64,000 nucleotides of DNA from Albimonas donghaensis (GTDB taxonomy: Bacteria > Pseudomonadota > Alphaproteobacteria > Rhodobacterales > Rhodobacteraceae), in the NCBI RefSeq assembly GCF_900106695.1, contig NZ_FNMZ01000003.1, forward strand, positions 1 through 64,000. The letters are read 5' to 3'. How positions within the stretch are numbered: position 1 is the stretch's first letter; each line of letters starts with the position of its first letter. The position numbers and the translations under genes are program-made. The notes below the pieces were generated by a model, which was not told the origin of the DNA, did no database searches, and saw only the letters and a list, made by a program, of their open reading frames with translations. This document shows, piece by piece, positions 16,414 to 24,293 of this stretch.

Positions 16414-17193
16414 ATGCTGCCAGCCAAGCGCCGCGCGCGGATCCTGCAACATCTGCGGGCCGAGACCTTCGCCACGCTCCAGGACCTGTCCGAGCGGCTG
16501 GAGATGTCGGTCTCCACCATCCGGCGCGACGTGGAGTATCTGGACGCCAACGGCCATCTGGTGCGCACCCGGGGCGGGGCCATGCTCGCCCCCGGCGCCT
16601 TCGACGCGCGCGAAGTGGAGGCCGACATCTCCGCCGAGCTGGAGGCCCCGGCCAAGCGCGCCATCGGCCGCGCCGCGGCGCCGCTGATCGGGACGCGGGC
16701 GACGGTGATCTTCGACAGCGGCTCCACCACCGCCGCGGTGGCGCGGGCGGCGGTGGAGGCGGGGCTGGATTTCTCCTCCGTCACCAATGACATGGCCATC
16801 GCCGGCCTGCTGGCCGAAACCGGGCGCGAGGCGGAGCTGACCGGCGGCCGCGTGCGGCCCGGCTCCTGCACCCTGATCGGGGCGGGGACCGCCGCCGCCT
16901 TCGCCGCCCTGCGCGCCGACATCGCCTTCATCGGCGCCCATGCGGTGGCGGCGGAGGGGATGTCCGACACCACGTCCGAGCTCGCGCAGGTCAAGACCGC
17001 GATCCTCGGCGCCGCGCGGCGCGTCGTGCTGGTGGCCGACGCCACCAAGTTCGACATGCGCTCCTTCCGCCTGTTCGGGCGGCTCGACCAGGTGGAGACG
17101 GTGGTCAGCGACCGCCGGCTCGGGGCGCCGAGCTGCGCCTGGGTCGAGGCCGCCGGCCCTCACCTGATTCTCACGGAGCCCACCGCCCCATGA
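16414..17193 (+). CDS. DeoR/GlpR-family transcriptional regulator
   Basis: A 259-residue regulator. The DeoR winged helix-turn-helix (residues 1-55) contains LQDLSERLEMSVSTIRRDV, with the strictly conserved STIRRDV recognition helix, and the sugar-phosphate sensor domain shows IFDSGSTTAAVAR and SVTNDMAIA. The start at 16414 follows GGGGGAGGG; the open frame upstream runs through the presumed promoter. Its stop overlaps the kinase start by ATGA, so regulator and kinase are co-translated. It probably senses a phosphorylated four-carbon acid and represses the divergent kdgT-pdxA2 unit. Confidence 0.9.
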   Translation: MLPAKRRARILQHLRAETFATLQDLSERLEMSVSTIRRDVEYLDANGHLVRTRGGAMLAPGAFDAREVEADISAELEAPAKRAIGRAAAPLIGTRATVIFDSGSTTAAVARAAVEAGLDFSSVTNDMAIAGLLAETGREAELTGGRVRPGSCTLIGAGTAAAFAALRADIAFIGAHAVAAEGMSDTTSELAQVKTAILGAARRVVLVADATKFDMRSFRLFGRLDQVETVVSDRRLGAPSCAWVEAAGPHLILTEPTAP

Positions 17194-18236
17194 CCGTCCG
17201 CATCCTGGCCGATGACCTGACCGGCGCGCTTGACGCCGCCGCCCCTTTCGCGCGTCCCGGCGCGCCCGCGCGGCTGCTGATGGGCGCGACGCCGGCGGGG
17301 GGCGGGGCCGCGGCGCTGTCGATCAGCTCCGAAAGCCGGGACGTGCCGGAGGCGGCCGCCCGCGCCGCCGTGGGCCGGGCGTTCGCGGCGCTGGAGGCCG
17401 CGGACGGGGCCGACACGCCGCCGGTCTGGTTCAAGAAGGTGGACAGCGTGCTGCGCGGCAATTCCCTGCCCGACACGCTGGAGACGATGCGGCTGGGCGG
17501 GTTCGAGACCTGCCTGTTCGCCCCCGCCTTCCCCGAGATGGGCCGCCGCACCCGCGCCGGAATGCACGAGGTGCGCAGCCCCGCCGGCTGGGCGCCGGCG
17601 CCGGTCCACGACCTCGCCGCCGCATTCGCCGCGCTGGGGGCGCAGGCCCGGCCGCTGGCCCCCGACGCCCCCGACGCCCCCGGAACCGGCCTGCTGATCG
17701 GCGACGTGACCACGCCCGAGGATCTCGGCCGCGCCGTGGCCGCCCTGCGCGACGCGCCCTCGATGCTCTGGGCCGGGTCGCGGGGGCTGGCGGAGGCGCT
17801 GTCGCGCGCGCTTCAGGGCGAAGGCGCCCCATTGCCCCTGCCCCGCATCGCCACCGTGATCAACGGCACCGCCACCGAGGCCAGCCGCGCCCAGATCGAG
17901 CGCGCCCGCGGCCTGTTCGGCCCGCGCTGCACGCTGGTCGACCCGGTCCCGCGCGCCGCGACCCCGGAGGCCACGCTGCACGCCATCGCCTCCGCCGCCG
18001 CCGGCATCGACGCCGGGCCCGACCGGGCGCTGATGGTGATCGGCGGCGACACGCTCTCGGCCCTGCTGGAGGCCTGCGGGGCCGTGGGGCTGGATTGCCT
18101 GGGCGAGGTCGGGCCGGGCCTGCCGCTGTCCCGCATCCGCGGCGGGCGGCTCGACGGGGTGGAGATGCTCACCAAGTCCGGCGGGTTCGGGGACGCGGAC
18201 CTGCTGGTGAGGATCGTGGCGGAGGGGCGGGTCTAG
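17190..18236 (+). CDS. Four-carbon acid sugar kinase (DUF1537 family, OtnK/DtnK-like)
   Basis: A 348-residue kinase with the N-terminal substrate-binding domain opening ILADDLTGALDAA and continuing with FKKVDSVLRGN, and the C-terminal nucleotide-binding domain with IGGDTLSALLEA and the terminal TKSGGFGDADLLVRI. DUF1537 proteins phosphorylate the 4-OH of sugar acids such as D-threonate, D-erythronate or 3-oxo-tetronates. At 348 residues it is on the short side (usually about 400), with a compact middle region. With pdxA2 next door the predicted route is acid to 4-phosphate acid to dihydroxyacetone phosphate. The exact isomer used is unknown. Confidence 0.88.
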   Translation: MTVRILADDLTGALDAAAPFARPGAPARLLMGATPAGGGAAALSISSESRDVPEAAARAAVGRAFAALEAADGADTPPVWFKKVDSVLRGNSLPDTLETMRLGGFETCLFAPAFPEMGRRTRAGMHEVRSPAGWAPAPVHDLAAAFAALGAQARPLAPDAPDAPGTGLLIGDVTTPEDLGRAVAALRDAPSMLWAGSRGLAEALSRALQGEGAPLPLPRIATVINGTATEASRAQIERARGLFGPRCTLVDPVPRAATPEATLHAIASAAAGIDAGPDRALMVIGGDTLSALLEACGAVGLDCLGEVGPGLPLSRIRGGRLDGVEMLTKSGGFGDADLLVRIVAEGRV

Positions 18237-18257
18237 CGCCGGCCTCCGGCGTCGGAA

Positions 18258-18275
18258 GGCGGGTTCGCACCCGCC
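18258..18275. repeat. REP-like palindrome between convergent genes
   Basis: GGCGGGT-TCGC-ACCCGCC is a perfect 7-bp stem inside the sequence GGAAGGCGGGTTCGCACCC with CTACGG after it. This resembles a dispersed extragenic palindrome I associate with Rhodobacterales genomes. It sits between the convergent kinase and hydrolase genes, where it could act as a bidirectional terminator. I see no second copy in this window. Confidence 0.4.
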
Positions 18276-18297
18276 CTACGGCGCCGCGCGAACGGGC

Positions 18298-19311
18298 TCA
18301 GCCGGCGAGCAGCTCCGCCACCGCGTCGCGCAGCACGGCTTCGTCGGGCGGGGAAAGCTGCGGGTTGCCGGCCCGGTGGCCCCAGTCCGAGACGATGGGG
18401 CGCAGCTCCGCATTGGGCATCTTCGGAACCTCGATCGCGTTGTCCGCCACCTGGAAATACAGGTCCGTGGTGCAGGGCATCACCAGGGTCCGCGCCCGGA
18501 TCGCGCCCAGCGCCGCGTCCAGATCGCCCTCGAACACCGGGTTGGCCGAGATATCGGAGACGGTCCAGGTGTCGAGCATCGACAGCAGATCCTCGCCCTC
18601 GCGCCGCAGGAAATTGCCCTCCCAGCCGCGAACCAGCCAGTCCTCCATCGAGGCGTAGCCGACGCCGCGCCAGGATTCCTCGCGGTAGAAGGTCTGGCTC
18701 ACCGCCCAGCCGGCGTAGATGCGGGCGAAGGCGCGCAGCCCGCGCAGGGGTTTTTCAACGAACCGACCGTCCTGATAGGCCGCGTCGGCGGTCAGCGTGG
18801 CGCGCAGCCCCTCCAGAAACAGCTTGTTGTGGGGGCTGGTGCGGGCGGAGGTGCAGACCGCGCAGATCGCCGCCACCCGGTCGGGGAACAGCGCCCCCCA
18901 ATGCAACGCCTGCTGGCCGCCCATGGACCAGCCGTAGATCAGCGCCAGATGCTCGATCCCGAAGGCCTCGGACAGCAGGCGGCGCTGGGCGTGGACATTG
19001 TCCCAGTGGGTGAACCTCGGCGCCCGCCCGTCCGCGTAGGGCATGGGGAGGTTGGAGGGCGAGGTGCTCAGCCCGTTGCCGAACTGGTTGGGGATCACGA
19101 TGAACCAGTGCTCCGGGTCCAGCACCCGCCCCGGACCGATCAGCCAGTCGATGTCCGAATGCTGGGCGCCGTAGGAGGTCGGGTAAAGGATGGCGTTGGA
19201 CCGCGCGGCGTTCAGCGTGCCGTAGGTGCGGTAGGCCAGATGCGCCGAAGGCAGGGTCATGCCCGATTGCAGGACCAGCGGCCCGAGGTCGAAGATTTCG
19301 GGGGCGGTCAT
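18298..19311 (-). CDS. Alpha/beta hydrolase related to homoserine O-acetyltransferase
   Basis: A 337-residue alpha/beta-hydrolase of the MetX/COG2021 superfamily. The nucleophile elbow is YGWSMGGQQALHW, and the C-terminal part has the acid and His in TTDLYFQ and SDWGHRAG. True MetX acyltransferases read GGSMGGMQ at the elbow and have a distinct oxyanion-hole motif, so acyltransferase activity on homoserine is doubtful. The more divergent members are hydrolases of unknown substrate. The ATG at 19311 follows CAGGAGACG. It is divergent from an OYE-family gene, and the pair may work together on one substrate. Confidence 0.82.
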   Translation of the reverse strand: MTAPEIFDLGPLVLQSGMTLPSAHLAYRTYGTLNAARSNAILYPTSYGAQHSDIDWLIGPGRVLDPEHWFIVIPNQFGNGLSTSPSNLPMPYADGRAPRFTHWDNVHAQRRLLSEAFGIEHLALIYGWSMGGQQALHWGALFPDRVAAICAVCTSARTSPHNKLFLEGLRATLTADAAYQDGRFVEKPLRGLRAFARIYAGWAVSQTFYREESWRGVGYASMEDWLVRGWEGNFLRREGEDLLSMLDTWTVSDISANPVFEGDLDAALGAIRARTLVMPCTTDLYFQVADNAIEVPKMPNAELRPIVSDWGHRAGNPQLSPPDEAVLRDAVAELLAG

Positions 19312-19420
19312 GGCGGCGTCTCCTGCGCTGGGGTCGGCGGCGATGTTTCGCCGCCCGGCCGCCGGGGTCAAGGCGGGACGGGCCGCGGCGGCTTGCGAAA
19401 CCGAACGCTTCGGGGCAGAG

Positions 19421-19434
19421 CTGACGGCTGTCAG
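19421..19434. promoter_or_regulatory. Inverted repeat CTGAC-N4-GTCAG in the hydrolase/OYE divergent gap
   Basis: CTGAC-GGCT-GTCAG is a perfect 5-bp dyad ending 6 bases before the OYE ATG, where a Shine-Dalgarno would normally stand. It could be a TetR/MarR-type operator over the start of a leaderless or short-leader mRNA. Confidence 0.35.
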
Positions 19435-19440
19435 TCAACC

Positions 19441-20583
19441 ATGCCGGACCCGCCCATGCCCGAAGACGCCCTCATCGCCCCCAACGCCGACACGCTGTTC
19501 CGCCCGCTCGAAATCGGCCCGCTGTCGCTGCCCAACCGCATCGTCATGGCCCCGATGACCCGCAACATGGCGCCCGAGGGCATCCCCGGCCCGGCCAATG
19601 CCGAATATTACCGCAAGCGCACCGAGGGCGGCGTCGGCCTGATCCTGACCGAGGGCACGGTCATCGACCGCCCCGGATCGCGCAACATGCCCAACATCCC
19701 CTTCATCCACGGCGAGGCGGCGCTGGCCGGCTGGCGCGGGGTGGTGGAGGAGGTCCACAAGGCGGGCGGCAAGATCGGCCCGCAGATCTGGCATACCGGC
19801 TCCACCCGCGGCTCGGTCGGCTGGGATCCGGGGGTGGAGGTCGAGAGCCCCTCGGGCCTCGTCGCCCCGGACGATCCCCGCGGCAAGGCCATGACCGAGG
19901 AGGACGTGGCGGACCTGGTGGCCGCCTTCGCCTCGGCGGCGGCGGATTCCAGGCGCGTGGGCTTCGACATGGCCGAGCTGCACGGCGCCCATGGCTACCT
20001 GATCGACCAGTTCCTGTGGAACGGCACCAACCGGCGCGACGATGACTGGGGCGGCCCGTCCCTGCCCGACCGCGCCCGCGTGGTGGCGGAGATCGTGCGG
20101 GCGGTGCGCGCAGCCGTCGGCCCCGATTTCCCGATCTTCCTGCGCCTGAGCCAGTGGAAACAGCAGAACTACGACGCCCGCCTCGCCGAGACCCCGGCCG
20201 AGATGGAGGCCTGGCTGACCCCGCTGGCGGAGGCCGGCGTGGACGTCTTCCACTGCTCCCAGCGCCGGTTCTGGGAGCCGGAGTTCCCCGGGATCGACGG
20301 CGAGGACGGGCTGAATTTCGCCGGCTGGGCCAAGAAGCTGACCGGCCGGATGACGTGCTCGGTCGGCTCGGTGGGGCTGGACGGCGAGTTCTTCCGGGCG
20401 TTCCGCGGGCACGGCGCGGCGGCGGCGGGGATCGAGAAGCTGCTGGCGCGGATGGAGCGCGACGAGTTCGACCTGATCGCCGTCGGCCGCATCCTGCTGA
20501 CCGACCCGGCCTGGCCCGAGAAGATCCGCAAGGGCGAGCCGGTCGGGGGCTACGACCCGGCCTCGCTGGCCGCGCTGACCTGA
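19441..20583 (+). CDS. Old Yellow Enzyme-family NADH:flavin oxidoreductase (classical type)
   Basis: A 380-residue FMN TIM-barrel oxidoreductase. It has NRIVMAPMTRNMA (FMN-binding loop), QIWHTGST, ELHGAHGYLIDQFLWNGTN (the HxxH/N-type substrate anchor reads HGAH), RRDDDWGG, and IAVGRILLTDPAWPEKIR for phosphate binding. It belongs to the classical OYE/NemA branch, unlike the YqjM-like enzyme at 5014-6153. Possible starts are ATG 19441 or 19456; neither has a good Shine-Dalgarno. The substrate is unknown; enones, nitro compounds and nitrate esters are typical of the family. Confidence 0.88.
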   Translation: MPDPPMPEDALIAPNADTLFRPLEIGPLSLPNRIVMAPMTRNMAPEGIPGPANAEYYRKRTEGGVGLILTEGTVIDRPGSRNMPNIPFIHGEAALAGWRGVVEEVHKAGGKIGPQIWHTGSTRGSVGWDPGVEVESPSGLVAPDDPRGKAMTEEDVADLVAAFASAAADSRRVGFDMAELHGAHGYLIDQFLWNGTNRRDDDWGGPSLPDRARVVAEIVRAVRAAVGPDFPIFLRLSQWKQQNYDARLAETPAEMEAWLTPLAEAGVDVFHCSQRRFWEPEFPGIDGEDGLNFAGWAKKLTGRMTCSVGSVGLDGEFFRAFRGHGAAAAGIEKLLARMERDEFDLIAVGRILLTDPAWPEKIRKGEPVGGYDPASLAALT

Positions 20584-20636
20584 TCCGGGAAGGCGGGGGG
20601 GGCGCCCCCCCCCTCGCCCGCGCGGGACGTCCCGCC

Positions 20637-21155
20637 TCAGCCGCCCCGCATCCGGGCGGCGGCATGGGCGCCCGGCGGGCTGGCGAGATAGGCCTGCGTC
20701 TCCGGCCGCTCGCCCAGCCAGCGGGACCAGCGGCGCATGACCCCGGCCATGCGATCCGGCGCGACGCCGAGCTGGGACATGGCGACGCCGCCATTCACGG
20801 ATTCGCGGTATTCCGCCACCAGGTCTCCGCGCAGCACGAAGCGGGACATGCCGTCGATCACCACTTTCGCCCCGGCGTATTCGGGGACGGTGGAGGTGAA
20901 GGAGGACAGCGACCAGGCGTAGCCCATGTTCCCGTCGCATACGCCGTCGAACATCTCCCACCGATAGTCCGCCGCGTCGCGGTGGAAGAGACCCTGCATC
21001 ATCTCCGCGATCTCGGCGCGGCCTGTGTGGGGGCCGTAGATATAGTCGTGATAAACCGCGTCTTCGGTGAAGCACGCGGCGAAACGGGCGCCGTCGCCGG
21101 TCTCGGCGGCGGCGGTGAAACGGGCCAGAAGGCGGTTGAAATCCGGGCTGTTCAT
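20637..21155 (-). CDS. SnoaL-like / nuclear-transport-factor-2-fold protein
   Basis: A 172-residue protein with the NTF2-like cone fold pattern: N-terminal helix FNRLLARFTAAAETGDGARF, then FTEDAVYHDYIYGPHTGRAEI, and later strands with EMFDGVCDGNMGYAW and RFVLRGDLVAEYRE. Such proteins are small polyketide cyclases, ketosteroid-isomerase-like enzymes or stand-alone binding domains. A C-terminal Gly/Ala tail is extra. It is convergent with the OYE gene and not obviously in an operon. Function is unknown; the family call rests on the fold pattern rather than on catalytic residues. Confidence 0.7.
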   Translation of the reverse strand: MNSPDFNRLLARFTAAAETGDGARFAACFTEDAVYHDYIYGPHTGRAEIAEMMQGLFHRDAADYRWEMFDGVCDGNMGYAWSLSSFTSTVPEYAGAKVVIDGMSRFVLRGDLVAEYRESVNGGVAMSQLGVAPDRMAGVMRRWSRWLGERPETQAYLASPPGAHAAARMRGG

Positions 21156-21453
21156 GGGCGCTCCCTGTCGGCGGCCCCGTTGGGGGGCTCTCGTTGCGGG
21201 CCGGGGGTCGGCCCCCGCCGATCCAACCCCGCGACGGCTGCGCGGCGCAAGCCCGGCGCGCCATCCGCGGACCGATTTCCGGACGCGGGCGCCTGACGCG
21301 GCTTGCGCAGGCCGGCGCCCGTGCGGCGGCGGGCGAACGGGCCGGGGAGCGGCGCGCGCCGGCGGAGCCGCTGGAGATCCGACGCGGTCCGACCCTTGCT
21401 TTCATCGGCGGCCTGGCCTTCTCTCACCGTCCCGAGACCGCGCCGGAGCCGCC
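21156..21453. other. Gene-free GC-rich spacer before 5-formyl-THF cyclo-ligase
   Basis: No gene seen. A hairpin with an 8-bp stem (CGGGCGCC at 21286-21293 with GGCGCCCG at 21314-21321) lies about 130 bases upstream of the next start. 6S RNA is often found beside this gene in proteobacteria, but I cannot recognise its conserved central bubble here. Confidence 0.3.
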
Positions 21454-22038
21454 ATGACCTCCGCCCCCATCCCGCTCGCCGTCGCCAAGGCCGACGCCCG
21501 CCGCGCCGCCTACGCCCGGCGGCGCGAGGCCCATGCGGCGCTGGGCCCCGCGCCCGCTCCGGCGACGGGCACGCTGATCCAGGCGATCCGCGACGCCCTG
21601 CCGGAAGGCGGCGCGGTCTCCGGCTTCCTGCCGATCCGGACCGAGATCGACCCCCGCCCCGCCATGGCGGCGCTGCATGCGGAGGGGGTCCGGATCTGCG
21701 TTCCGGTGGTGCGGGGGGAGGGGCTGGCGCTGGCCTTCCGCGAATGGTCCCCGGACGCGGCGCTGGAAGCGGGGCCGTTCGGCGCGCAGGTCCCCGCCGC
21801 GGGGGCCTGGCTGACGCCCGACGCGGTGATCGCCCCGCTGGTCGCCTATGACGACGCGCGCATGCGACTGGGATACGGGGGGGGCTTCTACGACCGCACG
21901 CTGGCCGCGCTGGCCGAGGCCGCGGGCGCACCGGTTCCCGCCATCGGCTTCGCCTTCTCCGCCCAGCGCAGCACCGTCCCGCTGCCGTCGGAGGCGACGG
22001 ACCGGCCGCTGGACCGGGTGGTGACGGAGCTGGGCTAG
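21454..22038 (+). CDS. 5-formyltetrahydrofolate cyclo-ligase
   Basis: A 194-residue enzyme that uses ATP to convert 5-formyl-THF to 5,10-methenyl-THF, returning a side product of folate metabolism to the active pool. The N-terminal basic helix KADARRAAYARRRE, the FLPIRTEIDPRP substrate loop and the C-terminal ATP/Mg motif RMRLGYGGGFYDRTL are all present. The ATG at 21454 fits the family length; the frame is open upstream but without conserved sequence. It is convergent with a YmdB-type gene, with only four bases between the two stop codons. Confidence 0.93.
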   Translation: MTSAPIPLAVAKADARRAAYARRREAHAALGPAPAPATGTLIQAIRDALPEGGAVSGFLPIRTEIDPRPAMAALHAEGVRICVPVVRGEGLALAFREWSPDAALEAGPFGAQVPAAGAWLTPDAVIAPLVAYDDARMRLGYGGGFYDRTLAALAEAAGAPVPAIGFAFSAQRSTVPLPSEATDRPLDRVVTELG

Positions 22039-22042
22039 CGCC

Positions 22043-22876
22043 TCAGGCGGGGATCGCGCAGCCCTCGGGCGCGGATTGCTGGAGCCGGCCGCCGACCCGG
22101 ACCGGCCAGATCGCCTTGCACAGGCCGGTCGCGTCGTCGGTGTCCACCACCACGCCCGAAAGCGTCGCCTCGCCCAGCGCGGGCTGGAAACGGCCCTTGG
22201 CCATACCGGTGACGAAGCGGCGAATCGGCTCCTCCGCCTGCATCCCGATCACCGAATCATAGTCGCCGCACATGCCCGCATCGGTCATGTAGCCGGTGCC
22301 CTTGTTCAGCCGCACCGCGTCGGAAGTCGGCACATGGGTATGGGTGCCCACCACCAGGCTCGCCCGGCCGTCGAGGATCCGGCCCATCGACATCTTCTCC
22401 GACGTCGCCTCGGCGTGGAAATCCACGATCACCGCGTTGGCCACGGCGGGCATCGGCGCGGTCTTCAGCGCCGTGTCGAGCATCGGGACAGGGTCGTCAT
22501 AGGGGCGGCTCATGAAGGCCCGGCCCAGCGCCTGCGCCACCAGAACCTTGCGGCCGCGGGTGGCGGGGAACACCTTCACCCCGGCGCCCGGCGCGGCGCG
22601 CGAGAAGTTCAGGGGGCGGATGATCCTCGGCTCGGAGGAGATGTAGGACATCATCTCCTTCTGGTCGAAGGCATGGTCGCCCAGCGTGATGCAATCGGCG
22701 CCGGCGGCGAGGATCTCGGCGGCGATGCCCCCGGTCAGCCCCATGCCGGAGGCCGAGTTCTCCGCGTTCACCACGACGAAATCCAGCGCCCAGGCCGCGC
22801 GCAGGGCGGGCAGGCGGTCGACGACCGCGGTCCGACCGGAACGGCCGACCACGTCTCCCAGGAACATGAGCCTCAT
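22043..22876 (-). CDS. YmdB-family metallophosphoesterase
   Basis: A 277-residue calcineurin-like phosphoesterase. The metal-binding motifs run in order: FLGDVVGRSGR (residues 5-15), VVNAENSASGMGL, LGDHAFDQKE, VDFHAEATSEKM, VVGTHTHVPTSD and AGMCGDYDSVIGM. In Bacillus the relative YmdB hydrolyses 2',3'-cyclic nucleotides and affects biofilm/motility decisions; the alphaproteobacterial role is not established. The start at 22876 is fixed by the MRLMFLGD opening. It often neighbours the cyclo-ligase gene in this group of bacteria; here the two converge. Confidence 0.9.
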   Translation of the reverse strand: MRLMFLGDVVGRSGRTAVVDRLPALRAAWALDFVVVNAENSASGMGLTGGIAAEILAAGADCITLGDHAFDQKEMMSYISSEPRIIRPLNFSRAAPGAGVKVFPATRGRKVLVAQALGRAFMSRPYDDPVPMLDTALKTAPMPAVANAVIVDFHAEATSEKMSMGRILDGRASLVVGTHTHVPTSDAVRLNKGTGYMTDAGMCGDYDSVIGMQAEEPIRRFVTGMAKGRFQPALGEATLSGVVVDTDDATGLCKAIWPVRVGGRLQQSAPEGCAIPA

Positions 22877-23284
22877 GGGGCGCTCATAGCCGTTTCCGCA
22901 GCCCGGTAACAGAGGCCCGATAACGGAGGAGATGACGGAGACGCGCGGGGCGCGAAGGCGCGCCGCCCCCGCGGCTTCGCATCGCGGGGCGAGACGCTTC
23001 CCTCGGCGGTCCCGCAGGGGCATCGTGCGCCGAAACGGCAGGCGCCCCGAGCGGCGCGCCCGCCCGCCCCCGGAACCGCGATCGGAGCCAGACCACCGCG
23101 CCAGTTTCACGAGCCCCCGCGCCGCACGCCCCACGCCCCGTCCCCCTCGCGCCGCGGCGAGGCGGCCCCGAAACCGTTGCGCCGCCCGACGCCCCTGCGC
23201 TGATCATCCTTTCGCGAAACCCCGTCCGCCCCGCGCAGGCCCGCTCCCGCCCGGGCCGTCGCAAGCAGGAAAGCCCGCCGCCGC
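22877..23284. other. 408-base gap between divergent YmdB and DMT genes
   Basis: No gene with plausible composition or homology is seen. The DNA is extremely GC-rich with scattered CGCG runs. The two flanking genes diverge, so their promoters should lie here, but I find no clear -35/-10 pair. Confidence 0.4.
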
Positions 23285-24205
23285 ATGAACCCCGACGTCA
23301 CCGCCCCACGCCCCGGCCCGTCCCCGGCGCAAGCCGCGCGCGCCGCCACGGCGCTGCTCGTGGTCGGGACCGGCTGGGGGGCGGCCACGGTCGCGGTGAA
23401 GGTCGCGGTGTCCACCGGCCACGATGTCGGCGGGCTGATGTTCTGGCATTTCGCGCTGTTCTGCCTGTTCCTCGGCGCCGCGCAGGCCATCCGGCGCCGG
23501 CCGATGCCGCTGCATCCCCGGGCGCTGGGCTTCTATGTCGGCGTCGCCGCGCTGGGCAACTTCCTGCCGGCGCTGTCGGAATTCCACGGCGCCCGCCACC
23601 TGCCCGCCGGCGTGCTGGGGCTGGTGGTCGCCATGACCCCGATCTTCGCGCTGCTGCTGGCGCTGCTGTTCCGGGTCGAGCGGCCCGAGCTGCGCCGGCT
23701 CGCCGGCGTCGGGCTGGGCGCGCTGGCCATCGTCCTGCTGCTGGGCCCCGAGGCGGCGCTGCCCGACCCGGACGCCTGGCCCTGGGTGGTGGTGCTGCTC
23801 GCCACCCCGATCTGCTACGCGGCCGAGGGCCTGTTCGTGGCCCTGCTGATGCCGCGCGACATGGACCCGGTCTCGGCGCTGCTGGGCGCTTCGCTCTGCG
23901 GGCTCGCCGTGCTGGCCCCCTGGGTGGCGCTGACGCCGGGCGCCTGGGTTCCCCTGCCCGGCCCCTTCGGCCCCGCCGAACAGGCGATGGTCGCCGGCGC
24001 CGCACTGTCCTGCCTCTGCTATCTGGGATATCTGCGCATGAACCGCGCCTTCGGACCGGTCTACGCCTCGTTGATCTCCTACCTGGTGACGCTTTCCGCC
24101 GTGCTCTGGTCAGTCGTCCTGCTGGGCGAGCGTCATTCGGGCTGGCTCTGGGCGGCGCTTGCGGCGATGATCGCCGGCATGGCGCTGGTGCAGCCGCGAC
24201 GATGA
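23285..24205 (+). CDS. EamA-family (drug/metabolite transporter superfamily) permease
   Basis: A 306-residue inner-membrane protein with ten hydrophobic segments formed by two EamA repeats. The first half has LLVVGTGWGAATVAVK and YVGVAALGNFLPALSEF; the second has SLISYLVTLSAVLWSVVLLGERHS, the usual penultimate EamA signature with its conserved Glu. EamA proteins export or import metabolites, and the substrate cannot be predicted. It is followed 88 bases later by an SLC13 transporter on the same strand. Confidence 0.88.
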   Translation: MNPDVTAPRPGPSPAQAARAATALLVVGTGWGAATVAVKVAVSTGHDVGGLMFWHFALFCLFLGAAQAIRRRPMPLHPRALGFYVGVAALGNFLPALSEFHGARHLPAGVLGLVVAMTPIFALLLALLFRVERPELRRLAGVGLGALAIVLLLGPEAALPDPDAWPWVVVLLATPICYAAEGLFVALLMPRDMDPVSALLGASLCGLAVLAPWVALTPGAWVPLPGPFGPAEQAMVAGAALSCLCYLGYLRMNRAFGPVYASLISYLVTLSAVLWSVVLLGERHSGWLWAALAAMIAGMALVQPRR

Positions 24206-24293
24206 CCGCGCGACCGCCCCGAGCGCCCCGACACGTGACCCGCCGCATCCCGCGGCGCCGGCCGTCCGCGACCGAGCCGAGGGAGGCGAGCGC

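Noticed and set aside
18298-19311. Homoserine O-acetyltransferase MetX
   Set aside because: The nucleophile elbow reads GWSMGGQQ instead of GGSMGGMQ and there is no methionine-pathway neighbour.
21156-21453. 6S RNA gene upstream of 5-formyl-THF cyclo-ligase
   Set aside because: The location is right for many proteobacteria, but I cannot see the conserved central bubble or closing stem; only one unrelated short hairpin is visible. A covariance-model search would decide.
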